DNA of 21,055 bases, taken from positions 1 through 21,055 of IMG/VR virus record IMGVR_UViG_3300049783_001738. One strand, 5' to 3'. Each line of letters begins with the position of its first letter. Within the stretch, counting starts at the first letter, position 1. A model generated the notes under the pieces. The model saw only the letters and a list, made by a program, of their open reading frames with translations. It had not been told where the DNA came from and searched no databases. Below, piece by piece: positions 1-6,602 of this stretch. Both the position numbers and the translations under genes were made by a program. This stretch comes from a virus.

Positions 1-167
1 TCAAACGTATCATCATGACTAGATACTGATTCCCCTTTCCAATCAGCTGATTTTTTAATATTTAGCGGATTGTTGTTTCTAACATTTTTATTTTGTGTGG
101 TTTTCATGGTAATAAATCCTGCCGCTACCGTTGCGATAGCGGCTAAAAGTAAGTGTTTTTTTAACAT
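1..167 (-). CDS. Membrane-anchored muralytic/structural protein (RNNNP family), partial
   Basis: This reading frame opens at ATG 167 and runs off the left edge after 55 codons without a stop. Residues 1-21 form a lysine-started hydrophobic segment (MLKKHLLLAAIATVAAGFIT), a signal anchor or uncleaved signal peptide. It is followed by RNNNPLNI and DWKGE, the opening motif of phage proteins with a lysozyme/transglycosylase-like fold that often begin RNNNPGNI. A GGTGG ribosome site lies about 8 nt upstream. The gene follows the 76-residue gene by 15 nt in the same virion operon. A role in opening or crossing the cell wall during entry or lysis is inferred; the catalytic part lies outside the window. 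Confidence 0.62.
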   Translation of the reverse strand, partial: MLKKHLLLAAIATVAAGFITMKTTQNKNVRNNNPLNIKKSADWKGESVSSHDDTF

Positions 168-182
168 GACACTAGCCACCGT

Positions 183-413
183 TTAAAGTGGCTTAACAGG
201 CCATGCAACATTAGCTAAGTCATTAGCAAAGGTTGTAGTGATATCTCGCAACGCTTGACGATAAACACGCAAAGTTGTGGCGTCTTCGCCGTTATCAACT
301 GCTTTGTTGATAGCGATATCAGCTTGGGCTAATAGTGGCGCACGTTGCTTACGAATTTCTCGCGCTTGGCACTCTGGGTGCATTTTTTCAATTGAGATAG
401 GTTTTGTATTCAT
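183..413 (-). CDS. Tail-fibre-assembly-like small protein
   Basis: This is a 76-residue protein. Its C-terminal half (YRQALRDITTTFANDLANV, then WPVKP) has the pattern seen at the end of many tail-fibre assembly or tail chaperone proteins of tailed phages (YRQALRDIP...WPxxP). The N-terminal half is charged and probably helical. It lies directly downstream of the candidate receptor-binding protein (stop at 426) and upstream of the muralytic gene, which fits a chaperone or accessory role for the spike. That role is inferred; no tail genes exist in this element. Assignment to the virion operon is firm; the family call comes from the short C-terminal motif only. Confidence 0.65.
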   Translation of the reverse strand: MNTKPISIEKMHPECQAREIRKQRAPLLAQADIAINKAVDNGEDATTLRVYRQALRDITTTFANDLANVAWPVKPL

Positions 414-425
414 AATTTACCCTTA

Positions 426-1202
426 TTAAACCCGAATTAATGGAAATATATGGTTTGGTTGGTCAATTGTCCCCGTTGATATTACAGGTAAAGCCATGAC
501 AATCGAGCCCGCCATACTATTGGCAAATACCACAGCACTGTTAAAGCCGCCAAAGGAATCCACGCCTACTATGCTACCTCTTGTCTCTCTACAAAAACGC
601 CATTTCCCTAACTCTGCACCTTTAGAAACAGTATTAAATACCCCACCACTTTCTAATTTCATAAAACTTGCAAATGTAAGTTCAGACCTTGACGTTAATT
701 TACCGTCACCAATATAAAATAAAGCCTTTTCACCTGAAAAATCCCCTGTAAAGTCCCAAGAAAGGCGCACAACATTGAAACCTGATGAATACGGGCCATC
801 TTTTCTTATGTTAAAACCTGAAAACTGCTCCAAAATATCATTTTCAATTTCTGTCAATAACGCCAGTGAAGTTGGGTCTCTTGTTGCTGAAGACGAGACA
901 TAACCTACTAACTCACTAGTAACTTGCGCTGCAAATATAAAATCATCAGGAACAGTACCGGAGCTAATAAATAACTTCTGATTCTTGCTCAACTGAATGC
1001 GTGGAATTTTATCACTAATTGGCGCTGTCGCATTTGCAATATCGGTATTTGCTTGTGCAATCTTTGCCTTCAGTGCTGCGTCAACTTCACCTAACTTTTC
1101 CGCGCTATCGGCTTCAAGCTGAGAAATATGCCCACCTTTAACTAAGTCTAATAACGATTGCCCTTGTGCGACTAATGCCGCTAAATTTGTAAAATCGGTC
1201 AT
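426..1202 (-). CDS. Putative spike / receptor-binding protein
   Basis: This 258-residue protein has an alanine-rich heptad-like helix at about residues 14-60 (LEADSAEKLGEVDAALKAKI), consistent with an oligomeric stalk. A beta-rich C-terminal domain full of short aromatic and glycine-rich strands follows, as in fibre or spike tips. Its start overlaps the stop of the preceding 85-residue gene (ATGA, 1199-1202), indicating translational coupling. Placed near the end of the virion operon and directly before the fibre-assembly-like gene, it is the best candidate for the host-recognition protein. Its counterpart would be PM2 spike P1 in function, but no clear sequence resemblance is claimed. Confidence 0.55.
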   Translation of the reverse strand: MTDFTNLAALVAQGQSLLDLVKGGHISQLEADSAEKLGEVDAALKAKIAQANTDIANATAPISDKIPRIQLSKNQKLFISSGTVPDDFIFAAQVTSELVGYVSSSATRDPTSLALLTEIENDILEQFSGFNIRKDGPYSSGFNVVRLSWDFTGDFSGEKALFYIGDGKLTSRSELTFASFMKLESGGVFNTVSKGAELGKWRFCRETRGSIVGVDSFGGFNSAVVFANSMAGSIVMALPVISTGTIDQPNHIFPLIRV

Positions 1203-1456
1203 ACTATTCCTTCCAATTCTTCTTTGATTATTGTTAAGCGCGGTAGCGTATTTGCTGCTACCGATTCCGCTAGTTCGTGTAAGTCACCATCAGTATTTAT
1301 ACCGTGGCCTTGTAGATTAATTACTGATGCAGCTAACTGTAATTGATTACTAAATACATCATTCATTAGTTTTACTGCATCAACGTTCGCGGGGTCTATT
1401 TGCTCAAGTACTTGCAAAAATACGCTAGTGTCGGCAGATGATGAAATATAACTCAC
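1199..1456 (-). CDS. Small virion-operon protein, unknown
   Basis: This 85-residue, mildly acidic, helix-prone protein has no membrane segment or recognised motif. It overlaps by four bases both the gene before it (ATGA at 1453-1456) and the one after (1199-1202), so the three genes are translationally coupled. The tight packing between a beta-rich structural protein and the candidate receptor-binding protein suggests a connector or chaperone of the vertex/spike complex. That is inference from position only. Confidence 0.6.
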   Translation of the reverse strand: MSYISSSADTSVFLQVLEQIDPANVDAVKLMNDVFSNQLQLAASVINLQGHGINTDGDLHELAESVAANTLPRLTIIKEELEGIV

Positions 1457-2058
1457 TGCGACACCTCCAATATTGACAGTATTGCTTGTTGGCCACTGTC
1501 GTTATACGCATAAACAGCGCCGCCACAATTTATGCTCATTGTTGCTGGAGCATTGCGGCTACCGACAACAATTAAGCCTTTAGCACCTGACACTGAATCA
1601 TCACCGACACGAACAAATGTTCTGGTACCGCTAATGTTTTGAATCAAAAATTCATAACGACTTACCGAAGCATTAACAAGTTTTTTTCGTTCACCCGGTG
1701 CTAACACAATATCAATAGCTGTTTGTAGCGTTACCGGATTAACTGATTTGGTGTGAGCGGTAATCGGTTCAACAATTTTTTTAATTGTTGGCGCGTTAAC
1801 TATCTCAATACCAGAATTAGAGCCTGAGACCGTCTTCAAGTCTGACACTTCAAATTCAACCACTAAATCGTCATTACCATCATTATGCAAATCGATAATA
1901 TCAACGCCATTCAAGTCGTAAGAGTGCCCACCCTTTACCGTGGTTTTCTCTAAGTTTTGATGAACAGAAGATATTTTAAACGCACGGCTAGCGGTTAATA
2001 CATTAAAGTAGCGGCTAGTACTGGCTAAATTGAATTTTGAATGTGGTGCAATAATCAT
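1453..2058 (-). CDS. Beta-rich vertex/spike-base candidate protein
   Basis: This 201-residue protein has no membrane segment and alternates short hydrophobic strands with polar turns, suggesting two beta domains. The C-terminal part (about residues 120-201) runs through APGERKKLVNASVSRYEF, FVRVGDD, a glycine- and alanine-rich turn, then a strand ending ILSILEV. This resembles the small beta-sandwich domains common in phage base and decoration proteins. Its ATG overlaps the stop of the preceding repeat protein (ATGA, 2055-2058). Position between a membrane-anchored repeat protein and the receptor-binding candidate fits a penton or spike base. Function is inferred. Confidence 0.5.
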   Translation of the reverse strand: MIIAPHSKFNLASTSRYFNVLTASRAFKISSVHQNLEKTTVKGGHSYDLNGVDIIDLHNDGNDDLVVEFEVSDLKTVSGSNSGIEIVNAPTIKKIVEPITAHTKSVNPVTLQTAIDIVLAPGERKKLVNASVSRYEFLIQNISGTRTFVRVGDDSVSGAKGLIVVGSRNAPATMSINCGGAVYAYNDSGQQAILSILEVSQ

Positions 2059-2924
2059 TTTTTGCCCCCTATGACTTTAATAACAACTAATCCGATCGCA
2101 AAGGCTCCCGCGCCTAAACCCACATATTTCGCAATTTTAACCACACCATCAATTAACAAATCATTACCGTTAGCACTAACCGTTGTCATTAGCTTTGTTG
2201 ATGCGTCAAGCGATGCACGATTAGCCATATTTGACGAACTCACCGCAACAGCCGCAGAATCAGAAACTCGCTGCAATGCCGATGAAGCCAAAAGTCTCAT
2301 TTGCTCGACGTTACTACTTGATGCTTTCATTGAGTTACTAGCAGTTGATGATATGCCGTCGATGGCGTTAGATGATAAATCACTGTATTCAGACAATGCA
2401 CTCGCAGCAACATCGCGCATCAAACTATTATTAATAGCTGCCTGCTCTATTGACTTATTGGCTGTTTTTCCTAGTGTTTCTAACGCTAGGCCGCCCATTC
2501 CTGACAAGTCTTGCACCGCACTTTGAACCGTTTCAAAAGCGCCACCGTCAGTAATATTTATAGTGCCCGAATTACCCGCGTTATCACCTAAATTATCTAT
2601 TGATGAATCACTGTAGCTTTCATCGCTGTAATGGCTTGACGTATCGGTATAGCTATTATCCGTGTTATCTATTGATGAATCATTGTAACTTTCATCGCTG
2701 TAATTTCTTGATTCATTGGTATAGCTCTCGTCCGTGAAGTGCCTTGACGTATCGCTATAACTGTTATCTTCATAACTTCTTGACGTATCGCTATAGCTGT
2801 TATCTTCATAACTTCTTGACCTATCAACGCTATTGTCAAACGTTGACCCCGATTGGTCGTAAATAATTCGGTTGTCTTCATTAACTGTTGTGCGTTTAGA
2901 ATTGCCGCCGCCAAACAAACCCAT
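2055..2924 (-). CDS. Membrane-anchored protein with six 12-residue acidic repeats
   Basis: This is a 289-residue protein. Residues 36-107 are six consecutive 12-residue repeats of the type S-R/S-x-Y-x-D-N/E-S-Y-S/T-D-T/S (for example SRSYEDNSYSDT twice in a row), with a decayed seventh copy. The DNA behind the first two is a near-exact 36-bp direct repeat around 2743-2820. Residues 120-255 are alanine/serine-rich and helical. A C-terminal membrane segment (about 262-285) ends GGKK. The start overlaps the stop of the preceding gene (TAATG). The design of an extended acidic stalk, helical middle and membrane anchor suits a virion membrane protein reaching through the capsid. No family was recognised. 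Confidence 0.62.
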   Translation of the reverse strand: MGLFGGGNSKRTTVNEDNRIIYDQSGSTFDNSVDRSRSYEDNSYSDTSRSYEDNSYSDTSRHFTDESYTNESRNYSDESYNDSSIDNTDNSYTDTSSHYSDESYSDSSIDNLGDNAGNSGTINITDGGAFETVQSAVQDLSGMGGLALETLGKTANKSIEQAAINNSLMRDVAASALSEYSDLSSNAIDGISSTASNSMKASSSNVEQMRLLASSALQRVSDSAAVAVSSSNMANRASLDASTKLMTTVSANGNDLLIDGVVKIAKYVGLGAGAFAIGLVVIKVIGGKK

Positions 2925-3118
2925 TAACGAGTCGCAACGTAAGCAATAACAAGTAACGCAATACTCGTTACAATAATGACTTTATTATCACCGTTATTAT
3001 TAGCACCGCCCTTATAATCAAACGAGTTTCCGCCAAAAGTATTATCACCGTCAGCACTGGCGGTACTTGATGAACTCAAGCCACCGCCGCCCGTTAAGCT
3101 GCTCATTGCTCCAAACAT
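2924..3118 (-). CDS. Small Gly/Ser/Asn-rich virion membrane protein
   Basis: This is a 64-residue protein. Residues 1-44 are rich in glycine, serine and asparagine and probably disordered. Residues 46-62 form one hydrophobic segment (VIIVTSIALLVIAYVAT) ending in arginine. A near-perfect ribosome site, TAAGGAGGT, sits a few bases before the ATG, so high expression is expected. It overlaps the next gene by one base (TAATG). Short abundant membrane proteins encoded beside the capsid gene are characteristic of PM2-like virions with an internal lipid layer. This gene fits that class; a specific PM2 counterpart cannot be named from sequence alone. Confidence 0.65.
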   Translation of the reverse strand: MFGAMSSLTGGGGLSSSSTASADGDNTFGGNSFDYKGGANNNGDNKVIIVTSIALLVIAYVATR

Positions 3119-3127
3119 AAGACCTCC

Positions 3128-3454
3128 TTATTTAACGAGCTTATAAGCTAGTGCCAAACCAACGACAGTCAAAAGGCCCATACCTGCATAAACCACGATG
3201 TCATCATCAAATAAGCCTTTGACGTTATCACCAACGCGAACCGCCATGGTTTCACCGTTAGAATCGACGCCTTTAATGGTTTGCGTTGGCACTGGCTGAT
3301 TTAACGCAGGCTGAATTGTTTCAGCAACCTGAACGGCGTTCGACCCTTTGTTTCGCTCTTTTTGAAGTTTTATATCCAAATATTTACCGCCCAAATCGGT
3401 GACAGTATTAGTGAGCGAGCCGTTTAATTCTGAGAGACTATCAAAAAAACTCAT
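3128..3454 (-). CDS. Small virion membrane protein
   Basis: This is a 108-residue protein. Residues 1-40 form an amphipathic, partly coiled helix, a polar proline-containing linker follows at about 40-60, and a hydrophobic membrane segment lies at about 88-105 (VVYAGMGLLTVVGLALAYKL). The ribosome site AAGGAG is well placed before ATG 3454. It lies between the capsid gene and the Gly/Ser-rich membrane protein in the same operon. A role as an abundant inner-membrane virion protein (as P3/P6 in PM2) is inferred from topology and position. Confidence 0.65.
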   Translation of the reverse strand: MSFFDSLSELNGSLTNTVTDLGGKYLDIKLQKERNKGSNAVQVAETIQPALNQPVPTQTIKGVDSNGETMAVRVGDNVKGLFDDDIVVYAGMGLLTVVGLALAYKLVK

Positions 3455-3463
3455 GACTACTCC

Positions 3464-4315
3464 TTAAGCACCCGTTGGAACTGGCAAATCTCTTACCTGC
3501 TCTAACATTTCGACAAGAAAATCGCATTTACCCGATTCTTGTACATCAAGTTCATACTCAAGCTTGTTGACTGTAGGCTGTAAGCCGTCTAAGCCAAAGC
3601 CATGCATCGTTGAATCAACAGTAAATACATTTGTTTGCGGCGCTTTGTTACCAATATTTTGCAAATCATAGTTGTTATCAGCCGCTTTCATTTCGTTTTG
3701 CATTTTGTCCGTCTGAAAAACGTTAACCGCGTCAATGCCATCTTTTGCAAAGTGAATTCGGCGAATGAATTTATCAGCGCCGAAACGTGGAAATTTCCAC
3801 TTTGTACGACCCGCTTGTAATAAATCAAATGAACTTGAGTAAATACGCGGCACAAAATAACGTTCGCGTTGTGCAGGAGTTTGTCGAATACGCAATTCGA
3901 TATTTGGGGTGCCCACAATCGCATTATCAAACTTAACGTGCATAATTAAACGGTCGGTTGGAAGTGTAACCAACTCACTTGATTGAATGCCGTCTTTAGT
4001 GCGGTAAAGCATGTCAGATAACGGAATACTAAAACGACCCGCTTGCACTTTACGCTTGTTATAATCGCGTAAATATTTGTGCACTTCTGCGCCAGTTAAT
4101 TCAATGATTGTTTCGCTGTTAAGCTCAATAGTGAAAGTGACGTGCTCCGCTTCTGCGTTAGTGATATTTGTTGTTAGAAATTCAATTTCGTTGATTGTCA
4201 TACCTGTATCAATCGTAAAGTGACCTTTAACACCTTTTACAATTGCTGAGGTTGCAGCGTAATAACGCGTAATTGGAAATAAACGACCTGCTAGGCGTTG
4301 CAATAATAATTTCAT
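3464..4315 (-). CDS. Major capsid protein, PM2 P2-like (double jelly roll)
   Basis: This 283-residue soluble protein is close to the 269 residues of PM2 P2. It has the strand-rich pattern of two consecutive jelly rolls, the first about residues 30-145 (with the strand HVTFTIELNSETIIEL) and the second about 150-275. No membrane segment, signal or coiled coil is present. It has its own ribosome site (AAAGGT). It is surrounded by small membrane proteins and preceded by the packaging ATPase operon, the expected place for the coat gene of a tailless membrane-containing phage. The family call rests on length, secondary-structure pattern, context and general resemblance. Confidence 0.75.
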   Translation of the reverse strand: MKLLLQRLAGRLFPITRYYAATSAIVKGVKGHFTIDTGMTINEIEFLTTNITNAEAEHVTFTIELNSETIIELTGAEVHKYLRDYNKRKVQAGRFSIPLSDMLYRTKDGIQSSELVTLPTDRLIMHVKFDNAIVGTPNIELRIRQTPAQRERYFVPRIYSSSFDLLQAGRTKWKFPRFGADKFIRRIHFAKDGIDAVNVFQTDKMQNEMKAADNNYDLQNIGNKAPQTNVFTVDSTMHGFGLDGLQPTVNKLEYELDVQESGKCDFLVEMLEQVRDLPVPTGA

Positions 4316-4317
4316 GC

Positions 4318-4470
4318 TTACTTACCTTTCGTTAATTTTTTGATTTGAGAAATAACGATAGGCGTTGCCGCGCTCGTTGCTACAGATAAAATCACAATAC
4401 CTACCATTGACCAGGCTTGTTTTCGCATCGGGTTTTTAACGCCCTGCGATACTTCGGTTCCTAAACTCAT
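4318..4470 (-). CDS. 50-residue virion membrane protein
   Basis: This short frame reads from ATG 4470 to TAA 4318. It begins MSLGTEVSQGVKNPMRKQAW, continues as one hydrophobic segment (about residues 21-41) and ends with the basic tail KKLTKGK. TGAGGA lies about 10 nt upstream of the ATG, and the stop is 2 nt before the capsid start. It is the first gene after the control region at 4471-4610, so it would be the leader gene of the virion operon. Basic N-terminus, single span and basic C-terminus match the small lipid-layer proteins of PM2-like virions. It is below common length cut-offs and easily missed. Confidence 0.7.
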   Translation of the reverse strand: MSLGTEVSQGVKNPMRKQAWSMVGIVILSVATSAATPIVISQIKKLTKGK

Positions 4471-4610
4471 TTTTTTAATGTCCTCAGACAGTTGGTTAAC
4501 TCGCTAAATTACGAGTGCTTTAAAATCAATTGCAGTAGAGCATTTGATTTGAAAACCAAACAAGATGAATTTGAAAACGATTTGAAAATGATTTATCAAA
4601 ATTTAGGCAA
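4471..4610 (-). promoter_or_regulatory. Control region of the virion operon with three phased TTTGAAAA repeats
   Basis: This non-coding stretch separates the ATPase-operon terminator from the 50-residue gene. On the plus strand GATTTGAAAA occurs at 4546-4555 and 4579-4588, and AATTTGAAAA at 4568-4577. Start-to-start distances are 22 and 11 bp, so all three lie on one face of the helix. Read towards the virion genes they are TTTTCAAAT(C/T). I see no convincing sigma-70 pair beside them. This would fit an activator-dependent late promoter, as known for PM2 late genes, but the activator is unidentified. Confidence 0.5.
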
Positions 4611-4637
4611 TAAAAAACCGCGCAATTGCACGGTTTT
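4611..4637 (-). terminator. Rho-independent terminator of the replication/packaging operon
   Basis: Read on the minus strand, a 10-bp stem (AAAACCGTGC / GCGCGGTTTT, one G-U pair) with loop AATT is followed by a run of six T. It begins 20 bp after the ATPase stop and separates the early/packaging operon from the virion operon. Confidence 0.85.
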
Positions 4638-4656
4638 AAAGGGCAGTTTGGAAATG

Positions 4657-5499
4657 CTAACTTGCTACTTTATAGCCTCCACCTTTATCTATTTCTTTTT
4701 GTTCAACCGTCCAATCTTTGGTTAAATAATTCGATTGAGGGACATACGCGGCCACTTTTTCAAATGTTCCACCCGCTTCACTAACAAGATAATGCACTTT
4801 TGTTCTGACTATTTCGTCAAGCTCTTTGGCAAACATCGACAACTTAACGTTTCTATGGCCCAAATCAACCACATCAGCAGCCCGACAGCCTAACTCTTTC
4901 ATTACCCTGTTTTGGTCATTCAAACCGCCTTGAGCGCCGATGACTTTAACAGGGGAATTATTCCAAATGGTTTTTGGCACTTCTGCCGAGCGTTGAAAAA
5001 TAGCAATAGCCCTAACACCGAATTTTCGGCCACCCGTCCAAATTTTACCAATGATGGTCTCATCTTTTTGATTACCCTCTGCATACTCGCCAAATTCCTC
5101 AAAAACAGCATACAAGATACGGTTACCATCCGCAGCCGCCCAAACGACTGAGGCAAACCAATGCGCCTCAACAATTAACGCTTGCTTACGTTCTTTTTCA
5201 GTTTTACCTTTTGGTTTTGGCGCATAAGCCAATATAAACGGCTTGCCCGTAACCCATGCCTTTTGAAATATTTTGGCAAAATTCATCCGTGTTTTGTATG
5301 AGTAAACTTTGCGACCGCTCAGTTTTTTATATTCACCGTGTGGATCAAAAATAATCGCAGGGTATTTATTAGGAATAATCCCCAATGTATTCATGGCAAC
5401 ACCTTTGCCGCCGCCCGTCATACAACAAATACTCGTATGCTTAGCGTTTCGGGCTGTATTTTCATTTATCGCCATTGGTAGTCTCGCTTTTTTCTTCAT
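4657..5499 (-). CDS. HerA/FtsK-superfamily genome-packaging ATPase (PM2 P9-like)
   Basis: This 280-residue protein is of the size usual for packaging ATPases of membrane-containing tailless phages. A P-loop lies at residues 28-33 (TGGGKG), followed by FDPHGEY (51-57), which is the strand-2 signature of HerA-type proteins. A Walker B-like strand ending VFEEF (132-136) and a sensor glutamine in IAIFQ (165-169) complete the core. Two residues are unusual: glycine follows the P-loop lysine where Ser/Thr is normal, and glutamate stands where the Walker B aspartate is expected. Start 5499 has GGAAAG upstream; ATG 5475 is an alternative. It overlaps the preceding gene by 38 nt and is the last gene before the terminator. 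It probably drives DNA into preformed particles. Confidence 0.8.
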   Translation of the reverse strand: MKKKARLPMAINENTARNAKHTSICCMTGGGKGVAMNTLGIIPNKYPAIIFDPHGEYKKLSGRKVYSYKTRMNFAKIFQKAWVTGKPFILAYAPKPKGKTEKERKQALIVEAHWFASVVWAAADGNRILYAVFEEFGEYAEGNQKDETIIGKIWTGGRKFGVRAIAIFQRSAEVPKTIWNNSPVKVIGAQGGLNDQNRVMKELGCRAADVVDLGHRNVKLSMFAKELDEIVRTKVHYLVSEAGGTFEKVAAYVPQSNYLTKDWTVEQKEIDKGGGYKVAS

Positions 5500-6001
5500 T
5501 GGTCACTTTCCACCAAATAGGTAAGCCTACTACCCCAACACCGCCAAGGGCCATTAGTTCAGGAACCCACGAATCAAGACTAATGTTTTCAGGGTCCACC
5601 GTCATTTTAGGCTTGTACTTTTGAATAAGTGGTGCAGTTAACGCGGCAAAAAGTGTCGTGGGGAATTCACCCAATACAATATCTTTACCTGTTATATCGC
5701 TAGCAATCTTAGTAATTTGACCTAAACCAGTAACGGCAATTCTCATTGCCTCTTTAGCGCTAACTTTGGCTTGGCTTTGTCGCTGTTCGTGCGCTTGCTC
5801 AGATTTTTCTTGTTGTCCGGTTTCTTCTTTGGTGGTGGTCGCCTCACCTAAAAGGTCATCTAATTCGGAATTATCCACGGTATACATGGGAATGCTGCCA
5901 TCTTCACCTTTGGAATTTTCCAAAATCATATTTGAAACTTCCTCGGACTTTTCCAAACGTAAAACACCTCTGCTTTGACCGTCATCATTGGCTTGTTTCA
6001 A
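5462..6001 (-). CDS. Acidic protein with C-terminal hydrophobic segments, unknown
   Basis: This is a 179-residue protein. Residues 1-60 are acidic, residues 60-85 are glutamine/glutamate/lysine-rich and likely coiled, residues 87-130 form amphipathic helices, and a hydrophobic stretch lies at about 148-165 (LMALGGVGVVGLPIWW). The given start is TTG 6001 with AAGGGGG upstream. ATG 5929 with GAGGAAG upstream is an equally good alternative and would remove 24 residues. It lies 3 nt after the zinc-ribbon gene and overlaps the ATPase gene by 38 nt. A membrane-linked partner of the ATPase is plausible from position; no family was recognised. Confidence 0.6.
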   Translation of the reverse strand: MKQANDDGQSRGVLRLEKSEEVSNMILENSKGEDGSIPMYTVDNSELDDLLGEATTTKEETGQQEKSEQAHEQRQSQAKVSAKEAMRIAVTGLGQITKIASDITGKDIVLGEFPTTLFAALTAPLIQKYKPKMTVDPENISLDSWVPELMALGGVGVVGLPIWWKVTNEEKSETTNGDK

Positions 6002-6004
6002 AAT

Positions 6005-6412
6005 CTACCCCCTTAATTTACTTAACTGATAAATACCACCACCAAATACAGCAGCACCAAAAATACCAAATACAACTTTCAAAAAACCACCTTGCTTTGG
6101 TGATTTTGCCTCGAATTCATCACTTTCAATTTTGATGCCCGATTCCAAGTTTTCAGGCAAGTCATTTGGCTCTGGTTTGAAATCGCTTTTTTGCTTGTCT
6201 TGCACGGTTTCACTGGAATTATTTGAAACTGATTTGAAAAATTCACCCTTAACGCCAATGTCTTCACTTGCTTGTGCTTGAATTTCTGCGGCTCTTGCAG
6301 TACCAACAAGGCCACTACATTTATTTAAACAATTGATGTACGCTAATTTTTTTCCGTTCTTGCGGTGACGAACCTCAGCAATTCGACCACAACTACAGAT
6401 AACTTGTAACAT
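6005..6412 (-). CDS. Zinc-ribbon protein with C-terminal membrane anchor
   Basis: This 135-residue protein starts with a compact zinc-ribbon-like head: Cys6-x-Cys8 and Cys28-x3-Cys32, the first pair in ICSCGR. A long polar acidic linker (about residues 45-108) follows, then a glycine-rich membrane segment at about 110-129 (FLKVVFGIFGAAVFGGGIY). This head-linker-anchor layout would place the metal-binding domain on a membrane surface. It overlaps the preceding membrane-protein gene by 20 nt. It may be a virion membrane protein or tether replication or packaging proteins to the membrane; the choice is not decided by the sequence. Confidence 0.6.
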   Translation of the reverse strand: MLQVICSCGRIAEVRHRKNGKKLAYINCLNKCSGLVGTARAAEIQAQASEDIGVKGEFFKSVSNNSSETVQDKQKSDFKPEPNDLPENLESGIKIESDEFEAKSPKQGGFLKVVFGIFGAAVFGGGIYQLSKLRG

Positions 6413-6602
6413 ATAGAACCCCTTTTATACTGATTACTACGACTAGACTTAATTTGATTACTTCCCACCAAACGCTATATTTATCGCAAATTTTTTGGAT
6501 GGTACCGCCTAATAAAACCAACAAAAGACACAAGAAAGTGATTACCCACCACCACCAACGATTTTTTATTAGTTTTGTTAGCTCAGCTAACTTGTTATTC
6601 AT
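6393..6602 (-). CDS. Small two-span membrane protein
   Basis: This 69-residue protein has two hydrophobic segments, about 17-33 (WWWWVITFLCLLLVLLGG) and 48-68 (IKLSLVVVISIKGVLYVTSY), joined by a charged loop. Four consecutive tryptophans mark the membrane interface of the first. The start overlaps the stop of the replication gene by one base (TAATG), so translation is coupled to it. Small size, two spans and position would suit a holin-like or membrane-remodelling protein, but this is inference. The gene itself is well supported by the coupling and the fixed operon spacing. Confidence 0.6.
   Translation of the reverse strand: MNNKLAELTKLIKNRWWWWVITFLCLLLVLLGGTIQKICDKYSVWWEVIKLSLVVVISIKGVLYVTSYL

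Noticed and set aside
496-717. Plus-strand frame inside the candidate spike gene
   Set aside because: It is antisense to a gene that is translationally coupled on both sides, and it shows no motif or ribosome site.
2041-2526. Plus-strand open frame of 161 codons
   Set aside because: It lies antisense to the repeat/membrane-anchor protein gene, has no ribosome site and its residues reflect the Ser/Ala-rich complement; treated as a shadow frame.
2669-2914. Minus-strand frame in the 12-residue repeat region
   Set aside because: It is an out-of-frame reading of the 36-bp repeat; the overlapping 289-residue frame has the membrane anchor and operon coupling.
4492-4725. Plus-strand 77-codon frame across the virion control region
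   Set aside because: It runs through the phased repeats and the terminator hairpin, is antisense to the end of the ATPase gene, and has no protein-like pattern.
4912-5174. Opposing frames within the ATPase gene
   Set aside because: They lie wholly inside the ATPase coding sequence that carries the conserved motifs; shadow frames.
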